Source: Microbacterium karelineae (GTDB lineage: Bacteria > Actinomycetota > Actinomycetes > Actinomycetales > Microbacteriaceae). From it: a stretch of DNA of 64,000 nt. This document shows, one piece after another, positions 46,059-53,955 of the stretch. Numbering within the stretch: the stretch's first letter is position 1; each line of letters opens with the position of its first letter. A program made the position numbers and the translations under genes. The notes below the pieces were generated by a model that was not told the origin of the DNA, searched no databases, and worked only from the letters and a program-made list of their open reading frames with translations. Where the stretch lies: NCBI RefSeq assembly GCF_009745985.1, contig NZ_WFIX01000190.1, positions 558,001-622,000 of the forward strand, given 5' to 3'.

Positions 46059-47006
46059 ATGAACGCCGCAGATCTCTTCTCTCCGCACGAATCCCGCCCC
46101 GGGATCCCGCCCACGCGCGTGCCCTGGGGATCCGTCGCCGTCTTCCTCGCGATCGCCTACGCGCTCGGATGGGCGGTGAGTCTGCCGCTCTGGCTCGGCG
46201 ACGGGCTCGCGTCGCCCCTCTTCCAGGTGTTCGCGGTGGCGCTCATGGCGACACCCACGATCGGCGCCCTCATCGTCACATTCGCGACCGTGCCGAAGGG
46301 GGCGCGGGCGCGCTACCTCGGGCTGCTGCCGTTCCGGCCCATCGGGCGCAAGATCCTGCTCTTCCTGCTGTGGCCGGCCGTCTTCCTCGCCATCGCGTTC
46401 GGGGCGATGCTCCTCGCCGATGCGCTCGGGTGGGCCGAGATCGACCGATCCCTCGCGACCCTCACGGCGCAGCTCGACACCATCGGCATGACCGACGTCG
46501 AGCTGTTCCTCGTGACGCAGTTCCTCGCGCTGCCGCTGGGTGTCGTCATGTCGTCCGTCGCGGCGTTCGGCGAGGAGCTCGGCTGGCGCGGATACCTCAC
46601 GACGGCGCTGGCGCCGCTCGGGTTCTGGCCGTCGGCGCTCCTCATCGGCGTCGTGTGGGGGCTCTGGCACGCGCCGATCATCCTGCTCGGGTACAACTTC
46701 GGGCGGACCGACGCGCTCGGCCTCGTCTGGATGTGCGTCTTCACGATCATCGTCGGCGTGCTGCTGCAATGGAGCCGCTATTTCACGCGCAGCGTGTGGC
46801 CCGCGGCGATCGGGCACGGCGCGCTCAACGCGACGTTCGCGTACCCGCTGTTCTGGGCGACGCCCGACATGGATCCGCTCCTCGGCTCGGCCGTCGGCCT
46901 GCCGGGGTGGATCCTCATGGCGGTGCTGATCCTGATCCTCCTCGCTGCGCGCGCCTTCCGGCCCGGCCCGGACTGGCAGCCGAAGCGGGATCCGCGCGAG
47001 GCCTGA
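46059..47006 (+). CDS. CPBP-family intramembrane glutamic protease
   Basis: 315 residues with about eight hydrophobic segments. The CAAX-protease/ABI motifs are complete: EELGWRGYL (EExxxR, motif 1), 'GLWHAPI' (motif 2) and 'HGALNATF' (motif 3). Members cleave or protect membrane proteins and peptides; the substrate is unknown. The ATG is preceded by GATGAGGGC, as in the 43589 gene, a short or leaderless context. Confidence 0.9.
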   Translation: MNAADLFSPHESRPGIPPTRVPWGSVAVFLAIAYALGWAVSLPLWLGDGLASPLFQVFAVALMATPTIGALIVTFATVPKGARARYLGLLPFRPIGRKILLFLLWPAVFLAIAFGAMLLADALGWAEIDRSLATLTAQLDTIGMTDVELFLVTQFLALPLGVVMSSVAAFGEELGWRGYLTTALAPLGFWPSALLIGVVWGLWHAPIILLGYNFGRTDALGLVWMCVFTIIVGVLLQWSRYFTRSVWPAAIGHGALNATFAYPLFWATPDMDPLLGSAVGLPGWILMAVLILILLAARAFRPGPDWQPKRDPREA

Positions 47007-47077
47007 CCGCCGAATGGCGGAGGCGAATCCGCCTTGCGGGGGAGGCGGCGGCGCCCCGGACGCGGTGGGATGGATAC

Positions 47078-47557
47078 ATGATCGAATCGCTTCAGAGCTT
47101 CACCGAATCCCTCCCCGCCGCGCTGCAGTGGCTCGGACTGATCCTGCTCGGGGCGATCCCGTTCGTCGAGTCGTACTTCTCCTCGTTCATCGGGGTCCTC
47201 ACGGGCATCAATCCGTTCATCGCGATCGCGGCCGGCGTCGTCGGCAACGTCGTGTCGATGATCGCCTTCGTGCTCTCGGCCCACGGGATCCGCGCTGCTG
47301 CGACGAGGAACGGCACGCCGAAGGAGCTCTCGCCGCGCCGCCAGAAGATCAAGGCCCGCTTCGACAAGTACGGGGTCGCGGGCGTGAGCCTGCTCGGTCA
47401 GGCCGTGCTGCCGAGCCAGATCACGTCGGCGATCATCGTGGGCTTCGGGGCTCCGAAGAACCGGGTGATCTTCTGGCAGGTCATCTCGATCATCCTGTGG
47501 GGCGTCGCGTTCGCGCTGCTCGCGCTCGGCGGGGTGGAGATCGCCGGCCGGTTCTGA
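47078..47557 (+). CDS. Small membrane protein, COG2426/'small multi-drug export' family
   Basis: 159 residues. Helices around 16-35 (ALQWLGLILLGAIPFVESY), 40-65 (FIGVLTGINPFIAIAAGVVGNVVSMIAF) and the C-terminal 'VIFWQVISIILWGVAFALLALGGVEIAG'. The motif 'IPFVESYFSSFIG' and 'YGVAGVSLLGQAVLPSQITSA' identify the family. The name is historical; transport has not been shown for this protein. ATG follows a weak GGATAC. Confidence 0.8.
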   Translation: MIESLQSFTESLPAALQWLGLILLGAIPFVESYFSSFIGVLTGINPFIAIAAGVVGNVVSMIAFVLSAHGIRAAATRNGTPKELSPRRQKIKARFDKYGVAGVSLLGQAVLPSQITSAIIVGFGAPKNRVIFWQVISIILWGVAFALLALGGVEIAGRF

Positions 47558-47572
47558 CGCGCAGCCCCAACC

Positions 47573-47630
47573 CTTCATTTCTGGCACATCTCCGCACGGG
47601 AATCCGTGGGGGGATGTGCCAGAAATGAAG
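47573..47630. terminator. 58-bp perfect palindromic hairpin between convergent genes (element D)
   Basis: 18-bp perfect arms CTTCATTTCTGGCACATC and complement, with inner CCGCACGG/CCGTG pairing. It ends two bases before the pabC stop and serves both transcripts. Its AT-rich outer arm is unlike the other terminators and recalls the palindrome-ended elements, but it is shorter than 80 bp. Confidence 0.75.
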
Positions 47631-47632
47631 AA

Positions 47633-48409
47633 TCAGAGGGGGTTGCCGGGGATCGCGGCGTAGGCGGTGCGGAGGCGCGCGAAGGTCGGGTGGTCCGTCG
47701 GCCAGGCGCGGTCGTCGATCGACGCGATCGGGCGGATCCCCGCGCCAGAACTCGTCGCGAAGGCCGCGTCCATCCTCGCGAGCTCGTTCACGCGCACGGG
47801 CTCGGTGCGGCCGCCCGCCACCTCGGCGAGGAGCGCGCGCGTCACGCCGGGCAGAGCGTCGCCGCCCGCCCACACGACCTCGTCACCCGACACGAAGCCG
47901 ATGTTCCAGGTGGGCCCCTCCGACAGGATCCCGTCGTCGTCGACGAAGAGGGCATCGTCGAATCCCGCGCGCTGCGCGATCCGCCGCTGGTGCAGCGCAC
48001 CGAACAGGCCGGTGTGCTTGATCTCAGGGGCCTGGCGCCCGAACGGCACCGACCGGACCCGCATCGGCGCCGGTGCACCCGTCGGCGCCGGCCGCGGCGA
48101 CACGAGGATCCGCGGGTGCGCATCGGCGCCCGGATTCGTCAGCGTGAGCGCGGGGTCGAAGATCGTCACCCGCACGACGACCGCGGCGGGCTCGTCGGCG
48201 ATCGCCGCGCGGATCCGCTCCCGCAGGACGCCCTCGTCGAGCGCGGCGTCGAAGAGCGTGCGCGCGTCGGTGACGAGCCGCGCGAGATGCAGGGGGAGGC
48301 CGCGCACCCGCCCGTTCTCGACGAGCATCGTCGTGAAGTGGCCGAGACCCGTGAACGCGAGCGCCTGGAGGTCGGGCGCCGCGACCGGGCCGCCGTCGAT
48401 CTGCTGCAT
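47633..48409 (-). CDS. pabC: 4-amino-4-deoxychorismate lyase (class IV aminotransferase)
   Basis: 258 residues from the ATG of 'MQQIDGG'. Class IV fold: 'FTTMLVENGRVRGLPLHLARLV' (VRGLPLHLARL), 'EIKHTGLFGALHQRRIAQRAGFDDALFVDDDGILSEGPTWNIGFV' (cores FDDALFVDDDG, SEGPTWNI) and 'LPGVTRALL'. The PLP Lys is in EIKHTG. It would release pyruvate from aminodeoxychorismate to give p-aminobenzoate for folate, completing the pabA-pabB pathway divergently encoded next to it. Confidence 0.88.
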   Translation of the reverse strand: MQQIDGGPVAAPDLQALAFTGLGHFTTMLVENGRVRGLPLHLARLVTDARTLFDAALDEGVLRERIRAAIADEPAAVVVRVTIFDPALTLTNPGADAHPRILVSPRPAPTGAPAPMRVRSVPFGRQAPEIKHTGLFGALHQRRIAQRAGFDDALFVDDDGILSEGPTWNIGFVSGDEVVWAGGDALPGVTRALLAEVAGGRTEPVRVNELARMDAAFATSSGAGIRPIASIDDRAWPTDHPTFARLRTAYAAIPGNPL

Positions 48410-48448
48410 AGCGCCAGTGTCCCATCCGCGTCTCGCCCCCGCCCCCAT

Positions 48449-48528
48449 CACAATGCAGTCGATTTCGCTCCGGAACGACGCAATCGGGCCCGAATCGGGG
48501 TGGCCGGCACCGAATCGACTGCGTTGTG
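48449..48528. repeat. 80-bp palindrome-ended element, family A, copy A2
   Basis: CACAATGCAGTCGATT ... AATCGACTGCGTTGTG, exactly 80 bp. Centre is the palindrome TCGGG|CCCGA at positions 36-45 of the element. It lies in the divergent promoter region between pabC and pabA, not behind a gene. Confidence 0.85.
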
Positions 48529-48566
48529 TTTCGGCGCCGACTCGGAGAGCGCGGCACAATGGACGG

Positions 48567-49313
48567 ATGACGACAGCGCTGCGCCCCCGCGTGCTCCTCG
48601 TCGACAACTACGACTCGTACACGGGCAGCATCGAGCAGCTCATCTGGGCGTCGACGGGCGACCGCCCCCACCTCGTGCAGAGCGATGCCGTCGACCTCGA
48701 CGCGCTGGATCGGTACACGCACATCGTCCTCGGCCCCGGCCCCGGCACGCCGCACCACGCGGACGACGTCGGCGCCGGCCTCGAGATCCTGCGTCTCGCG
48801 GAGGTTCCCGTCCTCGGGGTGTGCCTCGGATTCCAGGAGATGGCGGTCGCGCTCGGCGGTCGTGTCATCCCCGCGCCCCGCCCCGCGCACGGCGTCGTCG
48901 AGACCGTGACGCACGACGGATCCGCGCTCTTCGCGGGCGTGCCGGAGCGGTTCGAGGCCGTGCGCTACCACTCGCTCGTCGTCGAGGAACCTGCGCCGCT
49001 GCGCATCACGGCACGGGCGAGCGACGGCCTGCCGATGGCAGGCGAGGCGTCGGATCGGCGCTGGTACGGCGTGCAGTTCCACCCCGAGTCGATCGGCACG
49101 GGATCCGGCGCACGCATCATCGACGCGTTCCTCGCGATGGGCGACCCTCCGTCTGCACAACGACGCCAGATTTCGGCCGCTGTGGTCGAAACAGGCCTGC
49201 GCCGACGGATCGACGCGAGTTCTGGCGTCGTTGTGTATGACGACGCGGGGCAGGACGAGGCCCTCGTGGACGGCGGCGCGGGTTCCGCACCGGAAGGGGA
49301 GGCCGATGGCTGA
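48567..49313 (+). CDS. pabA: Aminodeoxychorismate synthase, glutamine amidotransferase subunit
   Basis: 248 residues. Class I amidotransferase: 'VLLVDNYDSYTGSIEQLI', 'LGPGPGTPHHADDVG', nucleophile elbow GVCLGFQEM (Cys), 'RYHSLVV' and catalytic HPES in 'GVQFHPESIGTGSG'. The domain ends near residue 195. The remaining about 50 residues are encoded largely by the 80-bp repeat B1 and are not part of the family fold. The stop overlaps the pabB start by eight bases. Confidence 0.92.
   Translation: MTTALRPRVLLVDNYDSYTGSIEQLIWASTGDRPHLVQSDAVDLDALDRYTHIVLGPGPGTPHHADDVGAGLEILRLAEVPVLGVCLGFQEMAVALGGRVIPAPRPAHGVVETVTHDGSALFAGVPERFEAVRYHSLVVEEPAPLRITARASDGLPMAGEASDRRWYGVQFHPESIGTGSGARIIDAFLAMGDPPSAQRRQISAAVVETGLRRRIDASSGVVVYDDAGQDEALVDGGAGSAPEGEADG
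49156..49235. repeat. 80-bp palindrome-ended element, family B, copy B1, inside the pabA 3' end
   Basis: CACAACGACGCCAGATTT ... GAGTTCTGGCGTCGTTGTG, exactly 80 bp, centre CAGG|CCTG at positions 37-44. It is read in frame as the C-terminal tail of PabA (from about residue 197), with no stop in that frame. Confidence 0.85.
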
Positions 49314-50781
49314 GCATCCGCGCGGCGCGTGGCGGGCGTGGTCCGAACGGCTCGACACCTTCGTCGGCGCCGAGGCCCTCTTCTCCCGGCTCTACGGCGA
49401 TCGCGAGGTCGCGATCTGGCTCGACAGCGCCCAGCAGGCCTACGGCATGGGGCGGTTCTCGATCATGGGATCCCCCGAGGGCCAGCGCGACCACGTCATC
49501 GAACACGCCGCCGCGGGCATCGTGCGCATCGACGGACACGTCGCCGGATCCGACATCTGGGACGTGCTCGCCGATCGCGTCGACGCGCACCCGATCGAAC
49601 CGCGCACCGATCTGCCGTTCGTCGGCGGCTACGTCGGATCCATCGGATACGGCGCGAAGGCCATCGGGCGCGCGCGGGGAGCCTCTCCCGACGCGCAGCT
49701 CGTGCATCTCAGCCGCTTCGTCGTCCTCGACCATGTCGAATGGCGGATCCACGTCGTCGCGGTCGGGCCCGACGAGGACGCGCAGGACGCGCGGGCGTGG
49801 ATCGCGGCGACGAGCGAGCGGATCCTCGCGGTGCGCGATGCTGAGGCGGCCGACGGCGGCGCGACACGGGAGTTCGACGCCCCTCGCCGCGACACCGACG
49901 GCGATTCACCGCACGTCGCGCCCGCGGACCGCACCGACCCGGCCCCCGCAGCGGCCTCCGTCACCCGGGACCAGTACGTGCGCGATCTCGCGACGGTGCG
50001 CACCTGGCTCGCGACAGGGGATTCGTACGAGGCCTGCTACACCTACACGCTGCGGTTCCCGTTCGACGGCGACGCGCTTGACGCATACCGGCGCCTGCGC
50101 CGGACGAATGCCGCGCCGTACGCCGCGTTCCTTCGGCTGCCGGGGCGCGAGATCCTGTCGTGCTCGCCGGAGCGCTTCCTCACCGTGACGAGCGCCGGCT
50201 GGGCGGAGACGAAGCCGATCAAGGGCACGGCCCGCCGCGTCGCGGATCCGCCCGCCGACGCCGAGGCGGCGCGAGCGCTCGCCGCGGATCCGAAGACTCG
50301 GTCCGAGAACCTCATGATCGTCGACCTGCTGCGCAACGACCTCGGTCGGATCAGCGCGCCCGGCACCGTGACGGTGCCGTCGCTCATGGCGGTCGAGAGC
50401 TATGCCACGGTGCACCAGCTGGTGACGTCCGTGCGATCCGAGCTGCTCCCACGCGATGCGGTCGGCGTGCGCGCGGCCGAGGCGCTGTTCCCGCCGGGGT
50501 CGATGACGGGCGCCCCGAAGAAGCGCACGGTGGAGCTGCTCGACGAACTCGAGGCGGAGCCGCGCGGCGTGTATTCGGGCGTGATCGGGCTCTTCTCGCG
50601 CTGCGGATCGGTGGACCTGTCGGTCGTGATCCGCACGGCGGTCGTCTCCGGCGGCGAGGTGTCTATCGGCACGGGTGGTGCGATCACGTACGACAGCGAT
50701 CCCGACGCCGAGGCGGACGAGACGGTCGCGAAGAGCACGCCCCTCCTCCGCGCCTTCGGTCGTGCTCACCCGTTCGCCTGA
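49306..50781 (+). CDS. pabB: Aminodeoxychorismate synthase component I
   Basis: 491 residues; ATG with GGAAGGGGAGG upstream, overlapping pabA. Chorismate-binding enzyme: 'CSPERFLTVT', 'ETKPIKGTARR', 'SENLMIVDLLRNDLGRIS', 'FPPGSMTGAPKKRTVELLDELE' and 'SGVIGLFSRCGSVDLSVVIRTAV'. The PIKGT form (Lys) marks PabB rather than anthranilate synthase. With PabA it makes aminodeoxychorismate. The insertion about 190-220 is acidic and poorly conserved. Confidence 0.92.
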   Translation: MAEHPRGAWRAWSERLDTFVGAEALFSRLYGDREVAIWLDSAQQAYGMGRFSIMGSPEGQRDHVIEHAAAGIVRIDGHVAGSDIWDVLADRVDAHPIEPRTDLPFVGGYVGSIGYGAKAIGRARGASPDAQLVHLSRFVVLDHVEWRIHVVAVGPDEDAQDARAWIAATSERILAVRDAEAADGGATREFDAPRRDTDGDSPHVAPADRTDPAPAAASVTRDQYVRDLATVRTWLATGDSYEACYTYTLRFPFDGDALDAYRRLRRTNAAPYAAFLRLPGREILSCSPERFLTVTSAGWAETKPIKGTARRVADPPADAEAARALAADPKTRSENLMIVDLLRNDLGRISAPGTVTVPSLMAVESYATVHQLVTSVRSELLPRDAVGVRAAEALFPPGSMTGAPKKRTVELLDELEAEPRGVYSGVIGLFSRCGSVDLSVVIRTAVVSGGEVSIGTGGAITYDSDPDAEADETVAKSTPLLRAFGRAHPFA

Positions 50782-50793
50782 GCGTCGCCACGG

Positions 50794-50873
50794 CACAACG
50801 CAGTCGATTCGAGAGCTCGCCACCCTCTGAACCGGTTCCGCCGGCTCCGCGTGACAGGAATGACTGCGATGTG
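50794..50873. repeat. 80-bp palindrome-ended element, family A, copy A3
   Basis: CACAACGCAGTCGATTC ... GACTGCGATGTG, 80 bp, with centre GAACC|GGTTC at positions 36-45. Starts 12 bases after the pabB stop. The right inner arm is worn (AATGACTGC). Confidence 0.8.
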
Positions 50874-50943
50874 TTTGGGTGCCACCCGGCGACTCGCTCC
50901 CGGGTCGGGCGCCGACTCGTGGCCGCGCGGGGCCTGCCCTCAA

Positions 50944-51023
50944 CACAATGCAGTCGATTCCGGTCGGCGAAGGTCGCGGAACCGATTGCGCGCGGGCGAA
51001 CCGGCCGAATCGACTGCATTGTG
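50944..51023. repeat. 80-bp palindrome-ended element, family A, copy A4
   Basis: CACAATGCAGTCGATTC ... AATCGACTGCATTGTG, 80 bp, the best-preserved ends in the window. Centre GGAACC|GATTGC. It follows copy A3 in the same gap, 70 bases apart. A -10-like TACGCT for the thiolase lies 11 bases further on. Confidence 0.88.
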
Positions 51024-51070
51024 CTGCCCCGGCGTACGCTGGGGGCGGACCCGCGACGAGGAGGGCGACG

Positions 51071-52255
51071 ATGGACAACGCGCGAGAGCGGATCGTCATC
51101 GCGGCCGGCGCGCGCACACCCGTGGGGAGCTTCGGAGGCGCGTTCCGCGATGTCCCCGCGCACGTGCTCGGCGCCCGCGCCGCGGCGGAGGCGCTGCGTC
51201 GCAGCGGAATCGACGGATCAGACGTCGGCGAGGTCGTCATGGGCTGCATCGCGCAGATCGGGCCCGACGCATTCAACGCGCGCCGCGTCGCCCTCGAGGC
51301 GGGCCTCGACGTCCGCGTCCCCGCGTTCACGGTCAACCGCCTCTGCGGATCCGGCCTGCAGGCGATCTGGTCGGGCGCGCAGGAGCTGCTGTGGGGCGGC
51401 GTCGACGTCGTCGTGGCGGGCGGAGACGAGAGCATGTCGCGCACACCGTTCCTCGACTACGGATCCCGCGGGAACGCACGCCTCGGCGACCGCACCCTGC
51501 TCGACGGCACGCTCGCGATCCTCACGGACCCGTTCTCGGGCCTCCACATCGGCACGACGGCCGAGAACGTCGCCGAGCGATTCAGGGTGTCGCGGCGCGA
51601 GCAGGACGAATTCGCAGCGGAGAGCCAGCGTCGTGCGGCCGCCCCGGAGGCGCGCGCGGCGTTCGCGGAGGAGATCGTGTCCGTCTCGTCGGGCGGCTCC
51701 GTCGAGGTCACGGCCGACGAGCACCCGCGCCCCGAGACGACCGCCGAGACACTGGCGGGCCTGCGACCGGTCTTCCGCGAGGGCGGATCCGTCACGGCCG
51801 GCAACTCGTCGGGGATCAACGACGGCGCGGCGGCGACGGTGCTGCTGCGGGAGTCCGATGCGCGCGAGCGGGGGATCCGCGGCCTCGCGACGATCGAGGC
51901 CGTGGCGACGGCGGGCATCGAGCCGGAGATCATGGGCTACGCGCCCGTGATCGCCCTCGAGCGCCTGTGGCGGCAGACGGGGCTCGGGCCGCGCGACGTG
52001 GACGTGATCGAGCTGAACGAGGCGTTCGCCGCGCAGGCGGTCGCCGTGATCCGCGACGCCGGGCTCGATCAGGAGCGCGTGAATCCATACGGCGGTGCGA
52101 TCGCCCTCGGGCATCCCGTCGGCGCGACGGGCGCGATCCTCACGGTGCGTGCGGCGATGGATCTGCACCGCCGTGATCTCGAGTTCGCGATCGTGACGAT
52201 GTGCATCGGCGGGGGACAGGCCCTCGCGGCGCTGCTGCGTCGGTGGGACGGATGA
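51071..52255 (+). CDS. Acetyl-CoA acyltransferase / thiolase
   Basis: 394 residues. All thiolase active-site blocks are present: nucleophile Cys in 'VNRLCGSGLQAIW', His in 'NPYGGAIALGHPVGATGA' and the second Cys in 'TMCIGGGQALA'. N-terminal 'IVIAAGARTPVGSFGGAF' is typical. It either condenses two acetyl-CoA or cleaves 3-ketoacyl-CoA. The partner short-chain dehydrogenase 13 bases downstream supports fatty-acid or branched-chain acyl breakdown. Confidence 0.93.
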   Translation: MDNARERIVIAAGARTPVGSFGGAFRDVPAHVLGARAAAEALRRSGIDGSDVGEVVMGCIAQIGPDAFNARRVALEAGLDVRVPAFTVNRLCGSGLQAIWSGAQELLWGGVDVVVAGGDESMSRTPFLDYGSRGNARLGDRTLLDGTLAILTDPFSGLHIGTTAENVAERFRVSRREQDEFAAESQRRAAAPEARAAFAEEIVSVSSGGSVEVTADEHPRPETTAETLAGLRPVFREGGSVTAGNSSGINDGAAATVLLRESDARERGIRGLATIEAVATAGIEPEIMGYAPVIALERLWRQTGLGPRDVDVIELNEAFAAQAVAVIRDAGLDQERVNPYGGAIALGHPVGATGAILTVRAAMDLHRRDLEFAIVTMCIGGGQALAALLRRWDG

Positions 52256-52268
52256 CGAAGGGACGGAC

Positions 52269-53021
52269 ATGGAGCTGACAGGATCGGCGGCGCTCGTGAC
52301 GGGCGCGGCTTCGGGGCTCGGCGCCGCGATGGCGGCGCGCCTCGCGGGCGAGGGCATGCGCGTCATCGGGGTCGACCTCCCCGCGGCGATCGAGGGGGCG
52401 GGAGAGGCGCCGGCCGGCGTGCACCTCGTGGCCGCCGACGTGACGGACGAGGTCGATGTGGCGGTCGCCCTGGCGGTCGCCGAGGGTGAGCTGCGCCTCG
52501 TCGTGAACTGCGCCGGCATCGCCCCGGCCCGCCGGATCCTCTCCTCTCACGGAGCCCACGATCTCGCGACGTTCCGGCGCACGCTCGAGGTCAACCTCGT
52601 CGGCACCTTCAACGTGCTGCGGCTCGCGGCGGAGGTCATGGCGGGTCACGAACCCGATGCGGACGGCCACCGCGGGCTCATCGTCAACACCGCCTCGGTC
52701 GCGGCGTATGAGGGGCAGATCGGGCAGATCGCCTATGCGGCGTCGAAGGGCGGCGTCGTGTCGATGACGATCGCGGCGGCGCGCGACCTCGCGCGGTCAG
52801 GGATCCGTGTGAACACGATCGCGCCGGGGATCGTCGACACCCCCATGCTCGCGTCCCTCGGCGACGAGGTGCGCGCGTCGCTCGAGGCGACCGTGCCGTT
52901 CCCGCATCGTCTCGCTCGCCCGGATGAGTATGCGCAGTTGGTCGTCATGCTCGCGCAGCACGACTACCTCAACGGCGAGACCATCCGCATGGACGGCGCC
53001 CTGAGGATGGCGCCGCGGTAG
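52269..53021 (+). CDS. Short-chain dehydrogenase, 3-hydroxyacyl-CoA dehydrogenase type 2-like
   Basis: 250 residues. Rossmann motif TGAASGLG (about residue 11), 'NCAGIAPA', catalytic Ser in 'NTASVAAYEGQIGQIAYAASKGG' with YxxxK (YAASK). C-terminal 'PFPHRLARPDEYAQLVVMLAQHDYLNGETIRMDGALRM' (core PDEYAQLV, GETIRMDGALRM) is characteristic of the HSD10/acyl-CoA branch. It is likely to oxidise 3-hydroxyacyl-CoA for the thiolase upstream. Confidence 0.9.
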   Translation: MELTGSAALVTGAASGLGAAMAARLAGEGMRVIGVDLPAAIEGAGEAPAGVHLVAADVTDEVDVAVALAVAEGELRLVVNCAGIAPARRILSSHGAHDLATFRRTLEVNLVGTFNVLRLAAEVMAGHEPDADGHRGLIVNTASVAAYEGQIGQIAYAASKGGVVSMTIAAARDLARSGIRVNTIAPGIVDTPMLASLGDEVRASLEATVPFPHRLARPDEYAQLVVMLAQHDYLNGETIRMDGALRMAPR

Positions 53022-53029
53022 AGGGGCGA

Positions 53030-53109
53030 CACAACGACGCCAGAATTCGCGCCGCGCGGGCGACACGCCGCGCGGACCCCCTCCTCGGCGCAGATCTGGC
53101 GTCGTTGTG
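53030..53109. repeat. 80-bp palindrome-ended element, family B, copy B2
   Basis: CACAACGACGCCAGAATTC ... CAGATCTGGCGTCGTTGTG, 80 bp. It starts eight bases after the dehydrogenase stop. Inner repeat CCGCGCGG/CCGCGCGG could fold separately. Confidence 0.88.
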
Positions 53110-53160
53110 CAGGGACGTGTGCCCCGCGACGTCTCGGGTGAGGGGGCGAGCCTCCATGCG

Positions 53161-53166
53161 TACCCT
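53161..53166 (+). promoter_or_regulatory. Putative -10 box of a leaderless TetR gene
   Basis: TACCCT ends six bases before the ATG at 53173, and no Shine-Dalgarno precedes it. Confidence 0.45.
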
Positions 53167-53172
53167 GGGGGC

Positions 53173-53775
53173 ATGACGTCAGAGGCGCGCCGGTTCCGGG
53201 GCCGCGGTCGGCCGCGCGCGGGTGAGTCGGACGGGCGGGAGCGGATCCTCGAGGCCGCCGCGCACGAGTTCGCCGAGCACGGCTACGACGGCGCGACCAC
53301 GCGGGCGATCGCCGCGCGCGCGGGGGTCGATCCGGCCGCGATCCACCACCATTTCGGGAAGAAGGCGGATCTGTTCGCCGAGGTGATCGGCGCCCCGATG
53401 CGCCCCGACCGGGCGCTCCCCGCGATCCTCGACGGCCCGATCGACGGCGTCGGCGAGCGGCTCGTGCGCTATATCCTGACGGCCCTCGAGGATCCGACCA
53501 CCCGCACGCGCGCCGTCACGCTCCTGCGCAGCGGTGTCGGAAAGCGCGCGATGACGCCGATGCTGGCGTCGTTTCTCGAACGCGAGGTGATCCGGCGCAT
53601 CGCGGTGCGCGTGGGCGGCGACGATGCGGAGCTGCGCGCGTCCCTCGTCGGGAGCCAGATCGGCGGCATGGTCCTCGCGCGATACGTGCTGAAGTTCCCG
53701 GCCCTCGCCGACGCCCCGATCGACGAGGTCGCGCGCCGCGTCGGCGCCGCGATCCAGACGTACCTCGCGGGCTGA
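53173..53775 (+). CDS. TetR-family repressor of the adjacent ABC exporter
   Basis: 200 residues. DNA-binding 'RERILEAAAHEFAEHGYDGATTRAIAARAGVDPAAIHHHFGKKADLF' (cores ATTRAIAARAGVDPAAIHHHFG). The ligand domain has 'GSQIGGMVLARYVLKFPALADAPIDEVARRVGAAIQTYL' (core SQIGGMVLARYVLK), the TetR_C_17-like form common in actinobacterial drug regulators. Bracketed by repeat copies B2 and B3. The operator at 53938 overlaps the exporter start. Confidence 0.93.
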   Translation: MTSEARRFRGRGRPRAGESDGRERILEAAAHEFAEHGYDGATTRAIAARAGVDPAAIHHHFGKKADLFAEVIGAPMRPDRALPAILDGPIDGVGERLVRYILTALEDPTTRTRAVTLLRSGVGKRAMTPMLASFLEREVIRRIAVRVGGDDAELRASLVGSQIGGMVLARYVLKFPALADAPIDEVARRVGAAIQTYLAG

Positions 53776-53801
53776 GCCGCCGGGTGCCCGACGCCCGAAT
53801 G

Positions 53802-53881
53802 CACAACGACGCCAATTCTGTGCGGAGAAGGCCGACACACCCGGCCCTGAGGGCCGGATGCACCGAATTGGCGTCGTTGTG
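53802..53881. repeat. 80-bp palindrome-ended element, family B, copy B3
   Basis: CACAACGACGCCAATTCTG ... CGAATTGGCGTCGTTGTG, 80 bp, 26 bases after the TetR stop. Contains the side hairpin CCGGCCC-TGA-GGGCCGG off centre. Confidence 0.88.
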
Positions 53882-53910
53882 CAGGTGAGTTCTCCGAAAC
53901 CCGGACCCCC

Positions 53911-53955
53911 TTGACGTCCGCGATGTCCGGATCAATAATTCATCGTATGGTGAAT
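53911..53955 (+). promoter_or_regulatory. Consensus promoter and TetR operator at a leaderless ABC exporter gene
   Basis: -35 TTGACG (53911), 17-base spacer, -10 AATAAT (53934), so transcription should begin at or near the ATG at 53947. The inverted repeat ATTCATC-GTAT-GGTGAAT (53938-53955) covers the -10, start point and first codons. It is the expected site of the TetR protein upstream. Confidence 0.82.

Noticed and set aside
50794-51023. Target-site duplications flanking elements A3, A4 and the B copies
   Set aside because: No consistent direct repeat of 2-9 bases flanks the CAC...GTG ends; occasional matches such as G/C are at chance level.
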